Assembly (NCBI RefSeq): GCF_900115345.1
Contig: NZ_FOWC01000007.1
Span: forward strand, 1-64,000
DNA length: 64,000 nt
Direction of reading: 5' to 3'
DNA from: Amycolatopsis rubida
Lineage (GTDB): Bacteria; Actinomycetota; Actinomycetes; Mycobacteriales; Pseudonocardiaceae
This document shows positions 43,240-51,645 of the stretch, piece after piece. Positions within the stretch are counted from its first letter, which is position 1; each line of letters starts with the position of its first letter. The translations under genes and the position numbers were made by a program. Under the pieces are notes generated by a model. It did no database searches and had not been told where the DNA came from. It saw only the letters and a list, made by a program, of their open reading frames with translations.

Positions 43240-44634
43240 TCAGACCCGCAGCAGCTTGGCGAACTCGGCGGCCGGCTGGTCGAGATCGCCGTCCTTGATC
43301 GCGTGCAGCAGTGCGGCGCGCTGGTCCTCGCTCAGCGCCGAGGACAGCACGTCGTGGAACTTCGCGTCCAGATCCGCTTGCGACATCGGGTTTTCCGCCG
43401 TCCCGGCGGGGTTGTCCACGAACACCTGCTCGCTCGTGCCGTCCTGGTAGGTCACCGTCAGCTCCGCGACCCAGCGCCCGGGGTACTGCTCGTCCAGGTC
43501 CGGCCGCACCTCGATTTTCACCTTCCGGGCCAGCGCGGCGACGTCGCTGTCTTCGCCGAGGTCGAGCTTCCCGGCCAGGTACGCCTGATGCGTCGAGAAC
43601 CCGTTGCCGCGCCCCAGCGTCGACAGCGCGAACTGGAACGGCAGGCTGTACTGGAGGTGCTCGATGATCTTCGGCGCGTACGCGTTGCGGTTCTGGTTGC
43701 CGATCACCACGTCCCCGCCGGTCTGGATGCCCAGCAGCACCGAGTCGATCCGGTCCGCGGCTCCGGTCAGCTTGCGAGCGCCGTCGATGTAGGCGTGGTT
43801 GATCCCGCAGCAGCAGTAGGGCTTGAGCCAGATGCGGGAGATCTCGAAGGTCTGGCCGAGCCCGAAGGCGGCCGCGGCCTCGTCGCCGACCTCCAGCCCG
43901 GCGAAGGTGCGGAAGAAGCCCTTCGAGCCGGTCAGGAAGGTGGCCGGGCCGGTGATCCCGGCTCCGGCTAGTTCGGCCGCGCGGATGCCGCCGCGGGTCC
44001 CGATGCCCGAATGCACGCGTTTGATGGAACCGCCGCCGGAGGTGTACTCGGTGGTGCCGGAGGCGTGGCTGAGCGCGATCGAGAGCGCGTGTCCGGTGGT
44101 CTCCAGGTCGAATCCGCGCAGTTTGGCGACCACCGCGGCGGCGCCGAAGGTCGACAGCAGACCGTGCGGGTGGAAACCGCGCACGAGGAGATCGGGGTTC
44201 GCCAGCTTGCCGATCCGGGTGTAGACCTCGTAGCCCGCGACGATGGCGGTGAGCACGTCGCGCAGGTCGGAGCCGAGTTCTTCGCCGACAGCCAGCGCCG
44301 CCGAGATCACGCAGCTGCCCGGATGCGCGGAACTGGACCGGTGCGCGTCGTCGTACTCGAAGCCGTGGCCGAAGGTGGCGTTGAGAAACGCGGCGTCGGC
44401 CGCGCTCATCGCGTCGCCGCTCGCGACGACATGCGCAATTCCGGGGACGTGTGCCGCCCTGGTCACTTCGAGCACGGCTTGGCTCCACGGCAGCGCCGCG
44501 CTGCCCACCTGGAGGGCGAGCTGGTCCTGCAGCAGCCGACGGGTCCCGGCGACGGCTTCGGCCGGGATCTCCTCGAAGGTCAGGTCGGTGACGAGCCGCG
44601 CCGCGGCTTCTTCGACGGGGGAGAAGGTACCCAC
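43240..44634 (-). CDS. MmgE/PrpD family protein
   Basis: The 464-residue protein begins at a GTG (44632-44634) behind GGAAAGG, 17 bases after the aldehyde dehydrogenase stop. It has the family's helical domain with FEYDDAHRSSSAHPGSCVIS and a lid domain (GGSIKRVHSGIGTRGGIRAA, LKPYCCCGINHAYIDGARKL). Members dehydrate 2-methylcitrate, decarboxylate cis-aconitate to itaconate, or epimerise iminodisuccinate. No methylcitrate synthase or lyase genes are nearby. A CoA-transferase/CitE pair close by makes a tricarboxylic or C5 acid pathway plausible. Confidence 0.88.
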   Translation of the reverse strand: MGTFSPVEEAAARLVTDLTFEEIPAEAVAGTRRLLQDQLALQVGSAALPWSQAVLEVTRAAHVPGIAHVVASGDAMSAADAAFLNATFGHGFEYDDAHRSSSAHPGSCVISAALAVGEELGSDLRDVLTAIVAGYEVYTRIGKLANPDLLVRGFHPHGLLSTFGAAAVVAKLRGFDLETTGHALSIALSHASGTTEYTSGGGSIKRVHSGIGTRGGIRAAELAGAGITGPATFLTGSKGFFRTFAGLEVGDEAAAAFGLGQTFEISRIWLKPYCCCGINHAYIDGARKLTGAADRIDSVLLGIQTGGDVVIGNQNRNAYAPKIIEHLQYSLPFQFALSTLGRGNGFSTHQAYLAGKLDLGEDSDVAALARKVKIEVRPDLDEQYPGRWVAELTVTYQDGTSEQVFVDNPAGTAENPMSQADLDAKFHDVLSSALSEDQRAALLHAIKDGDLDQPAAEFAKLLRV

Positions 44635-44651
44635 AGTGGTTGCCTTTCCGA

Positions 44652-46115
44652 TCAGGAGCGGGGGAGGCCGTAGGACTTGAGTTCGACGTAGGCGTCGAAG
44701 CCCTCGGGGCCGGCTTCGCGGCCGATGCCGCTGTTCTTGAATCCGCCGATCGGCGCGGTGAAGCCGACCGGGTTGCCGTTGACCTCGACGGTGCCGGTGC
44801 GGATCTGCCGGGCGACCGCCAGCGCGTGCTCCGGGTCGGCGGAGAACACCGAACCGTTGAGGCCGTAGTCCGAGTTGTTGGCGATGGCGACCGCCTCGTC
44901 CTCGGTGTCGAAGGTGTGCACGGTCAGGACCGGGCCGAAGATCTCCTCCTGGGCGATCTTCGCGCCCGGATCGACGTCGGCGAACACGGTGGGGGAGACG
45001 TACCAGCCGCGCTCCAGCCCGTCCGGCCGCCCGCCGCCGATCAGCAGCGACGCGCCGGATGCCTTGCCGTCGGCGAGATAGCCCTCGACCCGGGTGCGCT
45101 GCGCCGCGCTGGCGAGCGGGCCGACCTCGGTCGCGGGGTCGAACGGATCGCCGACCGGCATCGACCCGATCAGCTCCACCAGCCGGTCGTGGAGTTCGTC
45201 CCGGCGCGAGCGGGCGACCACGACGCGGGTCTTGTTGCTGCAGACCTGGCCGGTGTTGCGCAGCGACACGGCGCGGACGGCGGCGATCGCCGCGTCGAGG
45301 TCGGCGTCGTCGAGCAGCACCGCCGCGGACTTCCCGCCGAGTTCGAGCGTGCACCGGCGCAGGTCCTGCCCGCACAGCGCGCCGATCCGCCGCCCGGCCG
45401 CGGTGGAACCGGTGAACGACACCTTGTCCACGCCGCGATGCCGGACCAGGTATTCGCTGACTTCCCGCTCCGCCGGAACGATGTTGACGACCCCGTCAGG
45501 CAGCCCGATCTCGCTCAGCAGATGGCCGAGCAAGTACGCGTCGAGCGGGGTTTCCGGCGAGGGCTTGAGCACCATGGTGCAGCCCGCGAGCAGCGCGGGC
45601 GCCAGCTTGATCATGGTGATGAGCAACGGCGCGTTCCACGGCACGATCGCGGCGACCACGCCGGCCGGCTCCCGCGTGACGAGCGCGTTCCCGGTCGCGG
45701 ACCGGCGGGTGTCCTGCCACGGGTAGTCCGGCGCGAGATCGAGGAACGCGTCGAGCAGCAGCCGCGGGCCGATCGCCTGCATTTTCGTCGACAGCGTGAT
45801 CGGGCACCCCATCTCGGCGCTGACCAGCTGTGCGATGTCGGTTTCGTGCTCGGCCAAAGCAGCGCTGAGCTTGCGCAGCACGGCGATCCGCTCTTCGAGC
45901 GGCAGGCGGGGCCACCGGCCGTGGTCGAACGCGTGGCGTGCCGCGGTGACTGCCGCGTCCACATCCGATTCGACGCCCTCGGCCACCCGGGCGAGGACTT
46001 CCTCCGTGGAAGGGGAAACCACCTCGAAGTGCCGGCCGGAGGCCGGGGCCGCCCATCGCCCGCCGAGGAAAAGCTTGTCGTAGTGGCCTTGCCACAGCTG
46101 GGGCTGTGCGGGCAT
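44652..46115 (-). CDS. Aldehyde dehydrogenase
   Basis: The 487-residue protein starts at the ATG at 46113-46115 behind AAGGAGC; the open frame runs further but over an AT palindrome. The NAD site VVAAIVPWNAPLLITMIKLA, catalytic Glu in LELGGKSAAVLLDDAD and Cys in NTGQVCSNKTRVVV are present. It shares an operon with the MmgE/PrpD gene and is divergent from the CoA-transferase gene at 46272. The substrate may be a semialdehyde produced in the same pathway. Confidence 0.92.
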   Translation of the reverse strand: MPAQPQLWQGHYDKLFLGGRWAAPASGRHFEVVSPSTEEVLARVAEGVESDVDAAVTAARHAFDHGRWPRLPLEERIAVLRKLSAALAEHETDIAQLVSAEMGCPITLSTKMQAIGPRLLLDAFLDLAPDYPWQDTRRSATGNALVTREPAGVVAAIVPWNAPLLITMIKLAPALLAGCTMVLKPSPETPLDAYLLGHLLSEIGLPDGVVNIVPAEREVSEYLVRHRGVDKVSFTGSTAAGRRIGALCGQDLRRCTLELGGKSAAVLLDDADLDAAIAAVRAVSLRNTGQVCSNKTRVVVARSRRDELHDRLVELIGSMPVGDPFDPATEVGPLASAAQRTRVEGYLADGKASGASLLIGGGRPDGLERGWYVSPTVFADVDPGAKIAQEEIFGPVLTVHTFDTEDEAVAIANNSDYGLNGSVFSADPEHALAVARQIRTGTVEVNGNPVGFTAPIGGFKNSGIGREAGPEGFDAYVELKSYGLPRS

Positions 46116-46161
46116 CGGGGCACGCTCCTTGATCGTCCGAGGGACCTGAGTCAGCATACAG

Positions 46162-46177
46162 AATATAAAATATCTCG
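46162..46177. promoter_or_regulatory. AT-rich operator candidate upstream of aldehyde dehydrogenase
   Basis: GAATAT-AAA-ATATCTC is an imperfect palindrome whose core ATATAAAATAT is identical to that at 46228-46238. It sits about 47 bases upstream of the aldehyde dehydrogenase ATG, in the promoter zone. Confidence 0.55.
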
Positions 46178-46205
46178 ACCAGGACCGGGGGACAGCGGGG
46201 GCACC

Positions 46206-46242
46206 TTGACTCGGCACCGGTCAGATAATATAAAATATTATC
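46206..46242 (+). promoter_or_regulatory. Promoter with overlapping perfect palindrome
   Basis: TTGACT (46206-46211), a 17-base spacer and TATAAA (46229-46234) form a near-consensus vegetative promoter ending 37 bases before the CoA-transferase ATG. The 19-base palindrome GATAATATAAAATATTATC (46224-46242) covers the -10 box, an ideal position for a repressor. Confidence 0.75.
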
Positions 46243-46271
46243 GCAGTGCACCCTCAGTGAAGGCGGGCGAC

Positions 46272-47441
46272 ATGCGGCACAAGCCACTCGACGGCATCCG
46301 GATCCTGGAGATCGGGGGCTACATCTCGCTCCCGTTCGGGACCTCGATGCTGTGCGGTCTCGGCGCCGAGGTGGTGAAGGTGGAGAAGCCGGTCGTCGGC
46401 GAGGACTTCCGGCGCCGGATGAACAACGAGAGCCCGTACTTCCGCCAGTACAACGCCGGCAAGCGCAGCCTTTCGGTCGATCTCAAGACCGCCGAGGGGA
46501 TCGAACTGATCAAGGCGCTGGTGCCGCGTTTCGACGTGGTGCTGGAGAACCTCCGCCCGGGCAAGCTCGCCGCCATGGGCCTCGGTCCCGACGAGTGCCG
46601 GGCGCTGCGCCCGGACCTCGTCTACGGTTCGGTCACCGGGTTCGGCTCCACCGGCCCGCTGGCCGACCGGCCCGCCTACGACACGATCGGGCAAGCGTTC
46701 GGCGGGCTGTACTCGCTCTTCAGCGACGACGGGCGGCCGCAGCTCGCCGGCGGGCTGAGCGCGGACCTGGTGACCGGGCTGACGACCGCGGCCGGCGTTC
46801 TCGCCGCGCTGGTCGGCAAGCTGAAGACCGGGCAGCCCCAGCGGATGGAGACCTCGATCATGGAGGCGGTCAGCGTGCTCACCGCCGACGGCATCACCCA
46901 GGCCTTCGAACTCGGCCACGATCCCAGCCGTACGAGCAGGCATCCGCAGGCGCAGAACTTCTGCGTGCCGACCTCCTCGGGCAAGTACCTCGCGGTGCAC
47001 CTGTCGTCGTCGCAGAAGTTCTGGCAGGCGCTGTGCCGCGCGCTGGAACGCACCGACCTGATCGAGGACCCGCGCTTCGCCGAGTATCGCCCGCGAGAGG
47101 CAAACTACTTCGAGCTGGTGCCGATCGTCGAGGCGGAGTTCGCGCGCAAGCCCAAGGAGCATTGGGAACGCGTGCTCACCGAACACGATGTGCCGTTCGC
47201 GCCGGTGCTGTCCATGGCCGGCTACCTCGAACACCCGCAGGTGCGGCACCTGGACATCGCCGACCATCAGCCGGACGGGCTCGCGCTGCTCCGTCCGCCG
47301 TGGACGTTCGACGGCGTGCGGCCGGACCGCTCCTCGGTCGCGGCAACGGTAGGCGCCGACTCCCGTGCGGTCGCGAGCGAGGTGCTCGCGGCCGAAGACG
47401 TCGAAAAGCTGTTCGCGACCGGCGTCCTGTACGAATCCTGA
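46272..47441 (+). CDS. CaiB/BaiF family CoA-transferase
   Basis: The 389-residue protein starts at ATG behind GAAGGCGGG. It has the CoA-binding opening GIRILEIGGYISLPFGTSML, YGSVTGFGSTGPLADRPAYD and the probable catalytic Asp in GGLSADLVTGLTTAAGVLAA. It is followed after 20 bases by a CitE-like lyase gene, the same pairing as ict-ccl in bacterial itaconate degradation. It probably transfers CoA from succinyl-CoA or acetyl-CoA to a carboxylic acid. The substrate is inferred only from the neighbour. Confidence 0.88.
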   Translation: MRHKPLDGIRILEIGGYISLPFGTSMLCGLGAEVVKVEKPVVGEDFRRRMNNESPYFRQYNAGKRSLSVDLKTAEGIELIKALVPRFDVVLENLRPGKLAAMGLGPDECRALRPDLVYGSVTGFGSTGPLADRPAYDTIGQAFGGLYSLFSDDGRPQLAGGLSADLVTGLTTAAGVLAALVGKLKTGQPQRMETSIMEAVSVLTADGITQAFELGHDPSRTSRHPQAQNFCVPTSSGKYLAVHLSSSQKFWQALCRALERTDLIEDPRFAEYRPREANYFELVPIVEAEFARKPKEHWERVLTEHDVPFAPVLSMAGYLEHPQVRHLDIADHQPDGLALLRPPWTFDGVRPDRSSVAATVGADSRAVASEVLAAEDVEKLFATGVLYES

Positions 47442-47461
47442 ACGACTACTGGAGAACCTCG

Positions 47462-48355
47462 ATGAAGCCGTACCGTTCCATGCTCTTCGTCCCCGGCCAC
47501 AAGGCTTCCTGGGCCGGCAAGGGTCTCGCGTCCGGCGCCGACGCGCTGATCCTCGACCTGGAGGATTCCGTTCCGGTCGCGGAAAAGGAGAGCGTGCGCC
47601 CGGTCGTCGCGGAGACGGTCGACCGGCTGCACGCGCAGGGCGTGCGTCCCGACGTGTGGGTGCGGCCCAACGCGTCGGTCAGCGGCATCCAGGGCGCGGA
47701 CCTCGAAGCGGTCATCCGGCCCGGGCTGGCCGGCCTGTTCCTGCCGAAGGTGTTCGACGCCGAGGAACTGATCCGCATCGACGCGGTCGTGTCGCACATC
47801 GAGGCGCGCGAGGGACTCGAAGCGGGCAGCGTCGGGCTGATCGTGAGCTTCGAGACCGCCGTTTCGATGGCGCACTGCGAGGAGATCGCCGCCGCGACGC
47901 CACGGGTTTCCAGCCTGCTCGGCGCGACCGGCCCGAGCGCCGACGTGGGCCGCGAGCTGGGTTTCGAGTTCACTCCGGCCGGGCTGGAGACGCTGTACCT
48001 GCGCAGCAGGCTCGTGCTCGCCGCCCGTGCGGCCGGACTGCACCACCCGGTGGCCGGGGTGTGGCAGGACATTCGCGATCTCGACGGTGCGCGCCAGTTC
48101 TGCGCGGACAACAAGCAGCTGGGCTACCGCGGCATGGTGTGCATCCACCCGTCGCACGTGGCGATCGCCAACGAGGTGTTCACGCCGGCACCGGAGGCGG
48201 TCGACCATTCCCGGCGGCTGATCGAGGCGTTCCACGCGGCGGAGGCGGCGGGCAGCGCGGCGGTGGACTTCGAGGGCCAGCACGTCGACATCGCGCACGT
48301 GAAGACGGCGGAGGGGATCGTCGCGCAGGCGGAGGCGATCGCGGCGAACGCTTGA
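47462..48355 (+). CDS. HpcH/HpaI aldolase, CitE-like acyl-CoA lyase
   Basis: The 297-residue protein has GGAG before its ATG. The barrel shows YRSMLFVPGHKASWAGKGLA, ILDLEDSVPVAEKESVR, WVRPNAS, the metal Glu in IVSFETAVSM and the Asp in GPSADVGRELG. The late segment YRGMVCIHPSHVAIANEVF is also typical. It should cleave a 3-hydroxyacyl-CoA such as citramalyl-CoA to acetyl-CoA and pyruvate. The gene forms a two-gene operon with the CoA-transferase. Confidence 0.88.
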   Translation: MKPYRSMLFVPGHKASWAGKGLASGADALILDLEDSVPVAEKESVRPVVAETVDRLHAQGVRPDVWVRPNASVSGIQGADLEAVIRPGLAGLFLPKVFDAEELIRIDAVVSHIEAREGLEAGSVGLIVSFETAVSMAHCEEIAAATPRVSSLLGATGPSADVGRELGFEFTPAGLETLYLRSRLVLAARAAGLHHPVAGVWQDIRDLDGARQFCADNKQLGYRGMVCIHPSHVAIANEVFTPAPEAVDHSRRLIEAFHAAEAAGSAAVDFEGQHVDIAHVKTAEGIVAQAEAIAANA

Positions 48356-48516
48356 TCTTTTCCCGGTCGTTCCTGGGGGCGGTCCGCCTCGGCCGTTTCG
48401 AGGATTGTCGCGCGAAATCAGCGGAGCCGGGCGTCGCACGGGCGGAGAATGCCTGAGAATCGTTGTGCGGAGTGCCGTGGACGCCGAACGAATTCCCGGC
48501 TGGGTCACCTTGAGCA

Positions 48517-48553
48517 GAGCGGCCCAGCCGGTCTCGTCCTGCCCGGGCCGCTC
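48517..48553. terminator. Hairpin between the CitE-like and GntR genes
   Basis: The arms GAGCGGCCC and GGGCCGCTC pair perfectly around a 19-base loop, midway between two convergent genes, and could end transcription from both sides. Confidence 0.55.
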
Positions 48554-48572
48554 AGCCGCGGTCCGGTGTGGA

Positions 48573-49268
48573 CTATTCCGTCTCGTCCGACCAGAGACCG
48601 CGTTCCTCAAGCATCCGGATGACGTTGTCCGCGCCGTCGAGGATGTGCCGTTCGGCGATCGTGCGCGCCTTGCGCACGTGCCTGCCGCGCAGGGCCTGCA
48701 ACAGTTCGGCGTGGTCGGAGAGGGTGTGGTCGACGTGGCCTTCGATCGAGGCGTAGAAGCGGTTCGGCAGGTGCTTGACCACGGAGCTGAGCAGCAGGGT
48801 CAGCCGGTGGGAGTCGGCGGCCAGGTTGAGCTGGCGGTGGAATTCGTGGCCGAGCCGGGTGATGGCCTCCTGGTCCGCGGCGTCGGCGGCCTTGGCGAAG
48901 TCCTCGTTGACCGCTTCGAGCCGGTCCAGCTGTTCCGGAGTGATCTTCTTGGCCGCGCGCGCGGCGAGTTCGGCGGAGAACTGGGCTTGTGCCCAGAACA
49001 GGTCCCGCACGTCCTGGCGCGACACCGGGGCCACGACGAACCCGCGGCGCGGCACGAGTTCCACGAAACCCTCGCTGCGCAACGAGAGCAGTCCTTCGCG
49101 CACAGGCGTGTTGCTCACTCCGACCGCCTCGGCGATGGGTTCGGTGCGCAGGAATTCGCCTGGCTTGACATCGCCCGACATGATCAGCTCGCGGACGTAG
49201 GTCGCGACTTCCTCGGGCAGCTGCTGACGGCGGTCGCCGCTGCGCAGCCGGGCCAGTTCGTCGGCCAC
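48573..49268 (-). CDS. GntR family regulator, FCD type
   Basis: The 231-residue protein starts at GTG (49266-49268) behind GGGGAGG; a TTG five codons earlier is possible. The winged helix is TEPIAEAVGVSNTPVREGLL followed by FVELVPRRGFVVAPV. The FCD domain carries LGHEFHRQLNLAADSHRL and a late His in AERHILDG. It sits in the middle of the region rich in AT palindromes and is a good candidate for their binding protein, probably sensing an organic acid. Confidence 0.9.
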   Translation of the reverse strand: MADELARLRSGDRRQQLPEEVATYVRELIMSGDVKPGEFLRTEPIAEAVGVSNTPVREGLLSLRSEGFVELVPRRGFVVAPVSRQDVRDLFWAQAQFSAELAARAAKKITPEQLDRLEAVNEDFAKAADAADQEAITRLGHEFHRQLNLAADSHRLTLLLSSVVKHLPNRFYASIEGHVDHTLSDHAELLQALRGRHVRKARTIAERHILDGADNVIRMLEERGLWSDETE

Positions 49269-49347
49269 GGGCCACCTCCCCAACGCCTCGAAGCGGTTTC
49301 GAGGATCTGATGTTCAGCAAAGAACATGATATATGGACGGCGACAGA

Positions 49348-50178
49348 TTATGGCACGGTCGGCACGCTCTCGGGCGCGCCGACCCGCCGGGGATCGACCG
49401 GCGCGGCGGCGAGCAGCGCGGTGCCGCTGACCGTGCCGAGCGGCCCCGCGCGGTCGAACACGGTCGCGGTCGTGACCGCGATGCCGTCGTGCTCGACGCG
49501 GTGGTCGGCGGCGAGGCCCAGCTCCAGGTCGCTCGCGGGGACGCGGCCGAGGGTGAGCGTGAGGTCGGCGTTGATGAACTCCAGGCCGGCCTCGCCCCAG
49601 TTGGTCACGAGGTTGACCAGGTCCGCGGCAGTGGCGGCGTGCTGGAACGGCGTGGGCCGCTCGCCGCGCACGATGTCCTGCGGGAACACCCAGATCGTCT
49701 TGCGCGAGGCGTTCTGGTGCGGTTCGGGCGATCCGGTCCAGCCGACGCCCTCGCTGTGGAAGACGCGCGGCTCTTCGGTCTCGGGGAACACGTCGAACGG
49801 CGGAGGAGCGGGGAATCCGTCCGGGGCCCAGACGCGGCCGGCGGAGGGGGAGCCCGCGGCGAGGAACAGCCCGGAGCCTTTGCCGACGAGGGTTTCTCCC
49901 TGCCAGAGGGTCGCTTCGACGAGGCAGAGGCGACGTCCGCGGCGAACGATCTCCGTTCGCGTGGCAGCGGGTGCGTAGCGCGCCGGGCGCAGCAGGTCGA
50001 CAGTCCAGCGGGCCGGCCGGAACAGCCCCGGCCCGGCGGCCCGTTCCGCGGCGCGGGCCAGCGCCCCGCTCGTCGCCATGCCGCGCAGCTGAGCGCCGCC
50101 GCCCCAGCTCGCGCGCGCTTCCGGCAAGGGGTGCAGGAGTTCGCCGTCCGGTCCGGGTTCCGCGGTGAAGAACGCCAT
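49348..50178 (-). CDS. Acyl-CoA thioesterase family protein (double hot-dog)
   Basis: The 276-residue protein starts at the ATG at 50176-50178 behind AGGTGAC. The N-terminal half includes RPARWTVDLLRPARYAPAAT and LCLVEATLWQGETLVGKGSG; the C-terminal half includes LVNLVTNWGEAGLEFINADL, LTLGRVPASDLELGLAADHR and GTVSGTALLA. This is the TesB-like/4HBT_3 arrangement of two hot-dog folds. It probably hydrolyses an acyl-CoA, releasing CoA when intermediates build up. Confidence 0.8.
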   Translation of the reverse strand: MAFFTAEPGPDGELLHPLPEARASWGGGAQLRGMATSGALARAAERAAGPGLFRPARWTVDLLRPARYAPAATRTEIVRRGRRLCLVEATLWQGETLVGKGSGLFLAAGSPSAGRVWAPDGFPAPPPFDVFPETEEPRVFHSEGVGWTGSPEPHQNASRKTIWVFPQDIVRGERPTPFQHAATAADLVNLVTNWGEAGLEFINADLTLTLGRVPASDLELGLAADHRVEHDGIAVTTATVFDRAGPLGTVSGTALLAAAPVDPRRVGAPESVPTVP

Positions 50179-50191
50179 CGTCACCTGACAA

Positions 50192-50207
50192 ATATAACAT
50201 TTTATAT
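50192..50207. promoter_or_regulatory. AT-rich palindrome upstream of the thioesterase gene
   Basis: ATATAA and TTATAT flank CATT, 14 bases before the thioesterase ATG on the minus strand. It lies in the divergent region shared with the CoA-transferase gene at 50466 and belongs to the same set of AT palindromes. Confidence 0.5.
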
Positions 50208-50399
50208 GTGATCTGAGGGAGAGGGGCGGAGACCGGCGCCGGATGGCGACGCGCGGTCCATGCCGGTGATCATGACACAAGCCGCTGGACGACGGTGTCG
50301 CAGTCGACCGGGTCCGGATCCGCGGTGTCGCATTGCACCCGTCGGCGCGGAGCCCGGCGAACTGGCTCGCTTGACCCGCGAGGGTTCCGGGCGTCGCCC

Positions 50400-50432
50400 T
50401 TGCCTCGGTCGGCAGATAATACATAATATGTA
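50400..50432 (+). promoter_or_regulatory. Promoter with palindrome upstream of CoA-transferase
   Basis: TTGCCT (50400-50405), an 18-base spacer and TAATAT (50424-50429) make a plausible promoter. The palindrome TACATAATATGTA (50420-50432) overlaps the -10 box, and AGATAATA just before it is shared with the promoters at 36927 and 46223. Confidence 0.6.
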
Positions 50433-50465
50433 ATTGATGCCCGTGGTAACCGCCGAGGAGAGCCG

Positions 50466-51626
50466 ATGACGACAGAGACGACCCGGTCCGGGCCGCTGGC
50501 CGGAGTCCGGGCAGTGGCGCTCGCCGGGATGGGGCCGACTCCGTTCGCGAGCATGCTGCTGGCCGACCTCGGGGCGGAGGTCGTGCGCGTGACGCGCCCG
50601 GCGAGCAGGCGGGGCCGCGCGCTCGGCCAGACCGAGGGGATGGCCGCCGGACACGACCTTGCGAACCGGGGTGTCGGGACCGTCCAGGCCGACCTCAAGT
50701 CCCCGGACGGCGTGCGCGCGGTGCGGCACCTCGCCGGAGCCGCCGACGTGTTCATCGAGGGATACCGGCCGGGCGTCGCCGAGCGGCTCGGCCTCGGTCC
50801 GGAGGTCCTGCTGGCCGGCAACCCCGCGCTCGTCTACGCCCGGCTGACCGGATACGGCCAGTCCGGCCCGCTCGCGCACCAGGCCGGCCACGACATCAAC
50901 TACGTCGCGCAAACCGGTGCGCTGCACGCGATGGCACGGGCGGGCGAGGCGCCGCGGCCGCCGATCAACCTGCTCGGCGATTACGCGGGCGGGGCACTGG
51001 TCGCGGCCTGCGGCATCGTGAGCGCGCTGCTGGAAACCCGCACGTCGGGCCGGGGCCAGGTGCTCGACGCGGCGATGATCGACGGCGTGGCGTTGCTGAC
51101 CGCCAAGCTCCAAGGTTTGCGAGCCGCCGGTCGGTACTCCGACGAGCCCGGCACGAACTACCTCGACTCGGGCGCTCCGTTCTACGACACCTACCGCTGT
51201 GCGGACGGCCGGTACGTCGCGGTCGGTGCGCTGGAGCCTGATTTCTACCGCGAGTTCGTCTCCCGGCTCGGCGTCGATCTGAGCGGCTGGCCGGACCAGG
51301 ACGACCGCGCGGGATGGCCCCGGCTGCGCACGCTCATCGCGGCGGCGTTCGCCGGGAAGGACCGTGACGAATGGGCCCGGATCTACGCGGGCACCGATGC
51401 TTGCGTCACGCCGGTGCTCACCTTCGACGAAGCGGCCGAGCATCCGCACAACGCCGAACGGCACGTCTTCGACCGGGTCGACGGTGTGCTCCATCCGCGG
51501 CCCGCCCCGCGCTTCAGCCGTACTCCGGCGCGCGAACCGTCCGCACCCGGTGCCGGTGTGCTGGATCTGGACCGGCTGCTGACGGCGTGGTCCTCGTCCG
51601 CCGAGCCTCGCGAACAGCCGGCCTGA
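50466..51626 (+). CDS. CaiB/BaiF CoA-transferase family, alpha-methylacyl-CoA racemase-like
   Basis: The 386-residue protein has GAGGAGAGCCG before its ATG. LAGMGPTPFASMLLADLGAE, YARLTGYGQSGPLAHQAGHD and the catalytic Asp in NLLGDYAGGALVAACG mark the racemase clade. It is similar to the protein encoded at 34277-35443. It stands alone, convergent with the AraC gene, 19 bases between stops. It may act on alpha-methyl-branched acyl-CoAs. Confidence 0.88.
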   Translation: MTTETTRSGPLAGVRAVALAGMGPTPFASMLLADLGAEVVRVTRPASRRGRALGQTEGMAAGHDLANRGVGTVQADLKSPDGVRAVRHLAGAADVFIEGYRPGVAERLGLGPEVLLAGNPALVYARLTGYGQSGPLAHQAGHDINYVAQTGALHAMARAGEAPRPPINLLGDYAGGALVAACGIVSALLETRTSGRGQVLDAAMIDGVALLTAKLQGLRAAGRYSDEPGTNYLDSGAPFYDTYRCADGRYVAVGALEPDFYREFVSRLGVDLSGWPDQDDRAGWPRLRTLIAAAFAGKDRDEWARIYAGTDACVTPVLTFDEAAEHPHNAERHVFDRVDGVLHPRPAPRFSRTPAREPSAPGAGVLDLDRLLTAWSSSAEPREQPA

Positions 51627-51645
51627 GCCCCGGAAGAGCCGTCCG

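Noticed and set aside
39378..44634. The two MmgE/PrpD genes as a methylcitrate (propionate) cycle
   Set aside because: No methylcitrate synthase or methylisocitrate lyase of the PrpB type is visible; the local CitE-like proteins are a different family.
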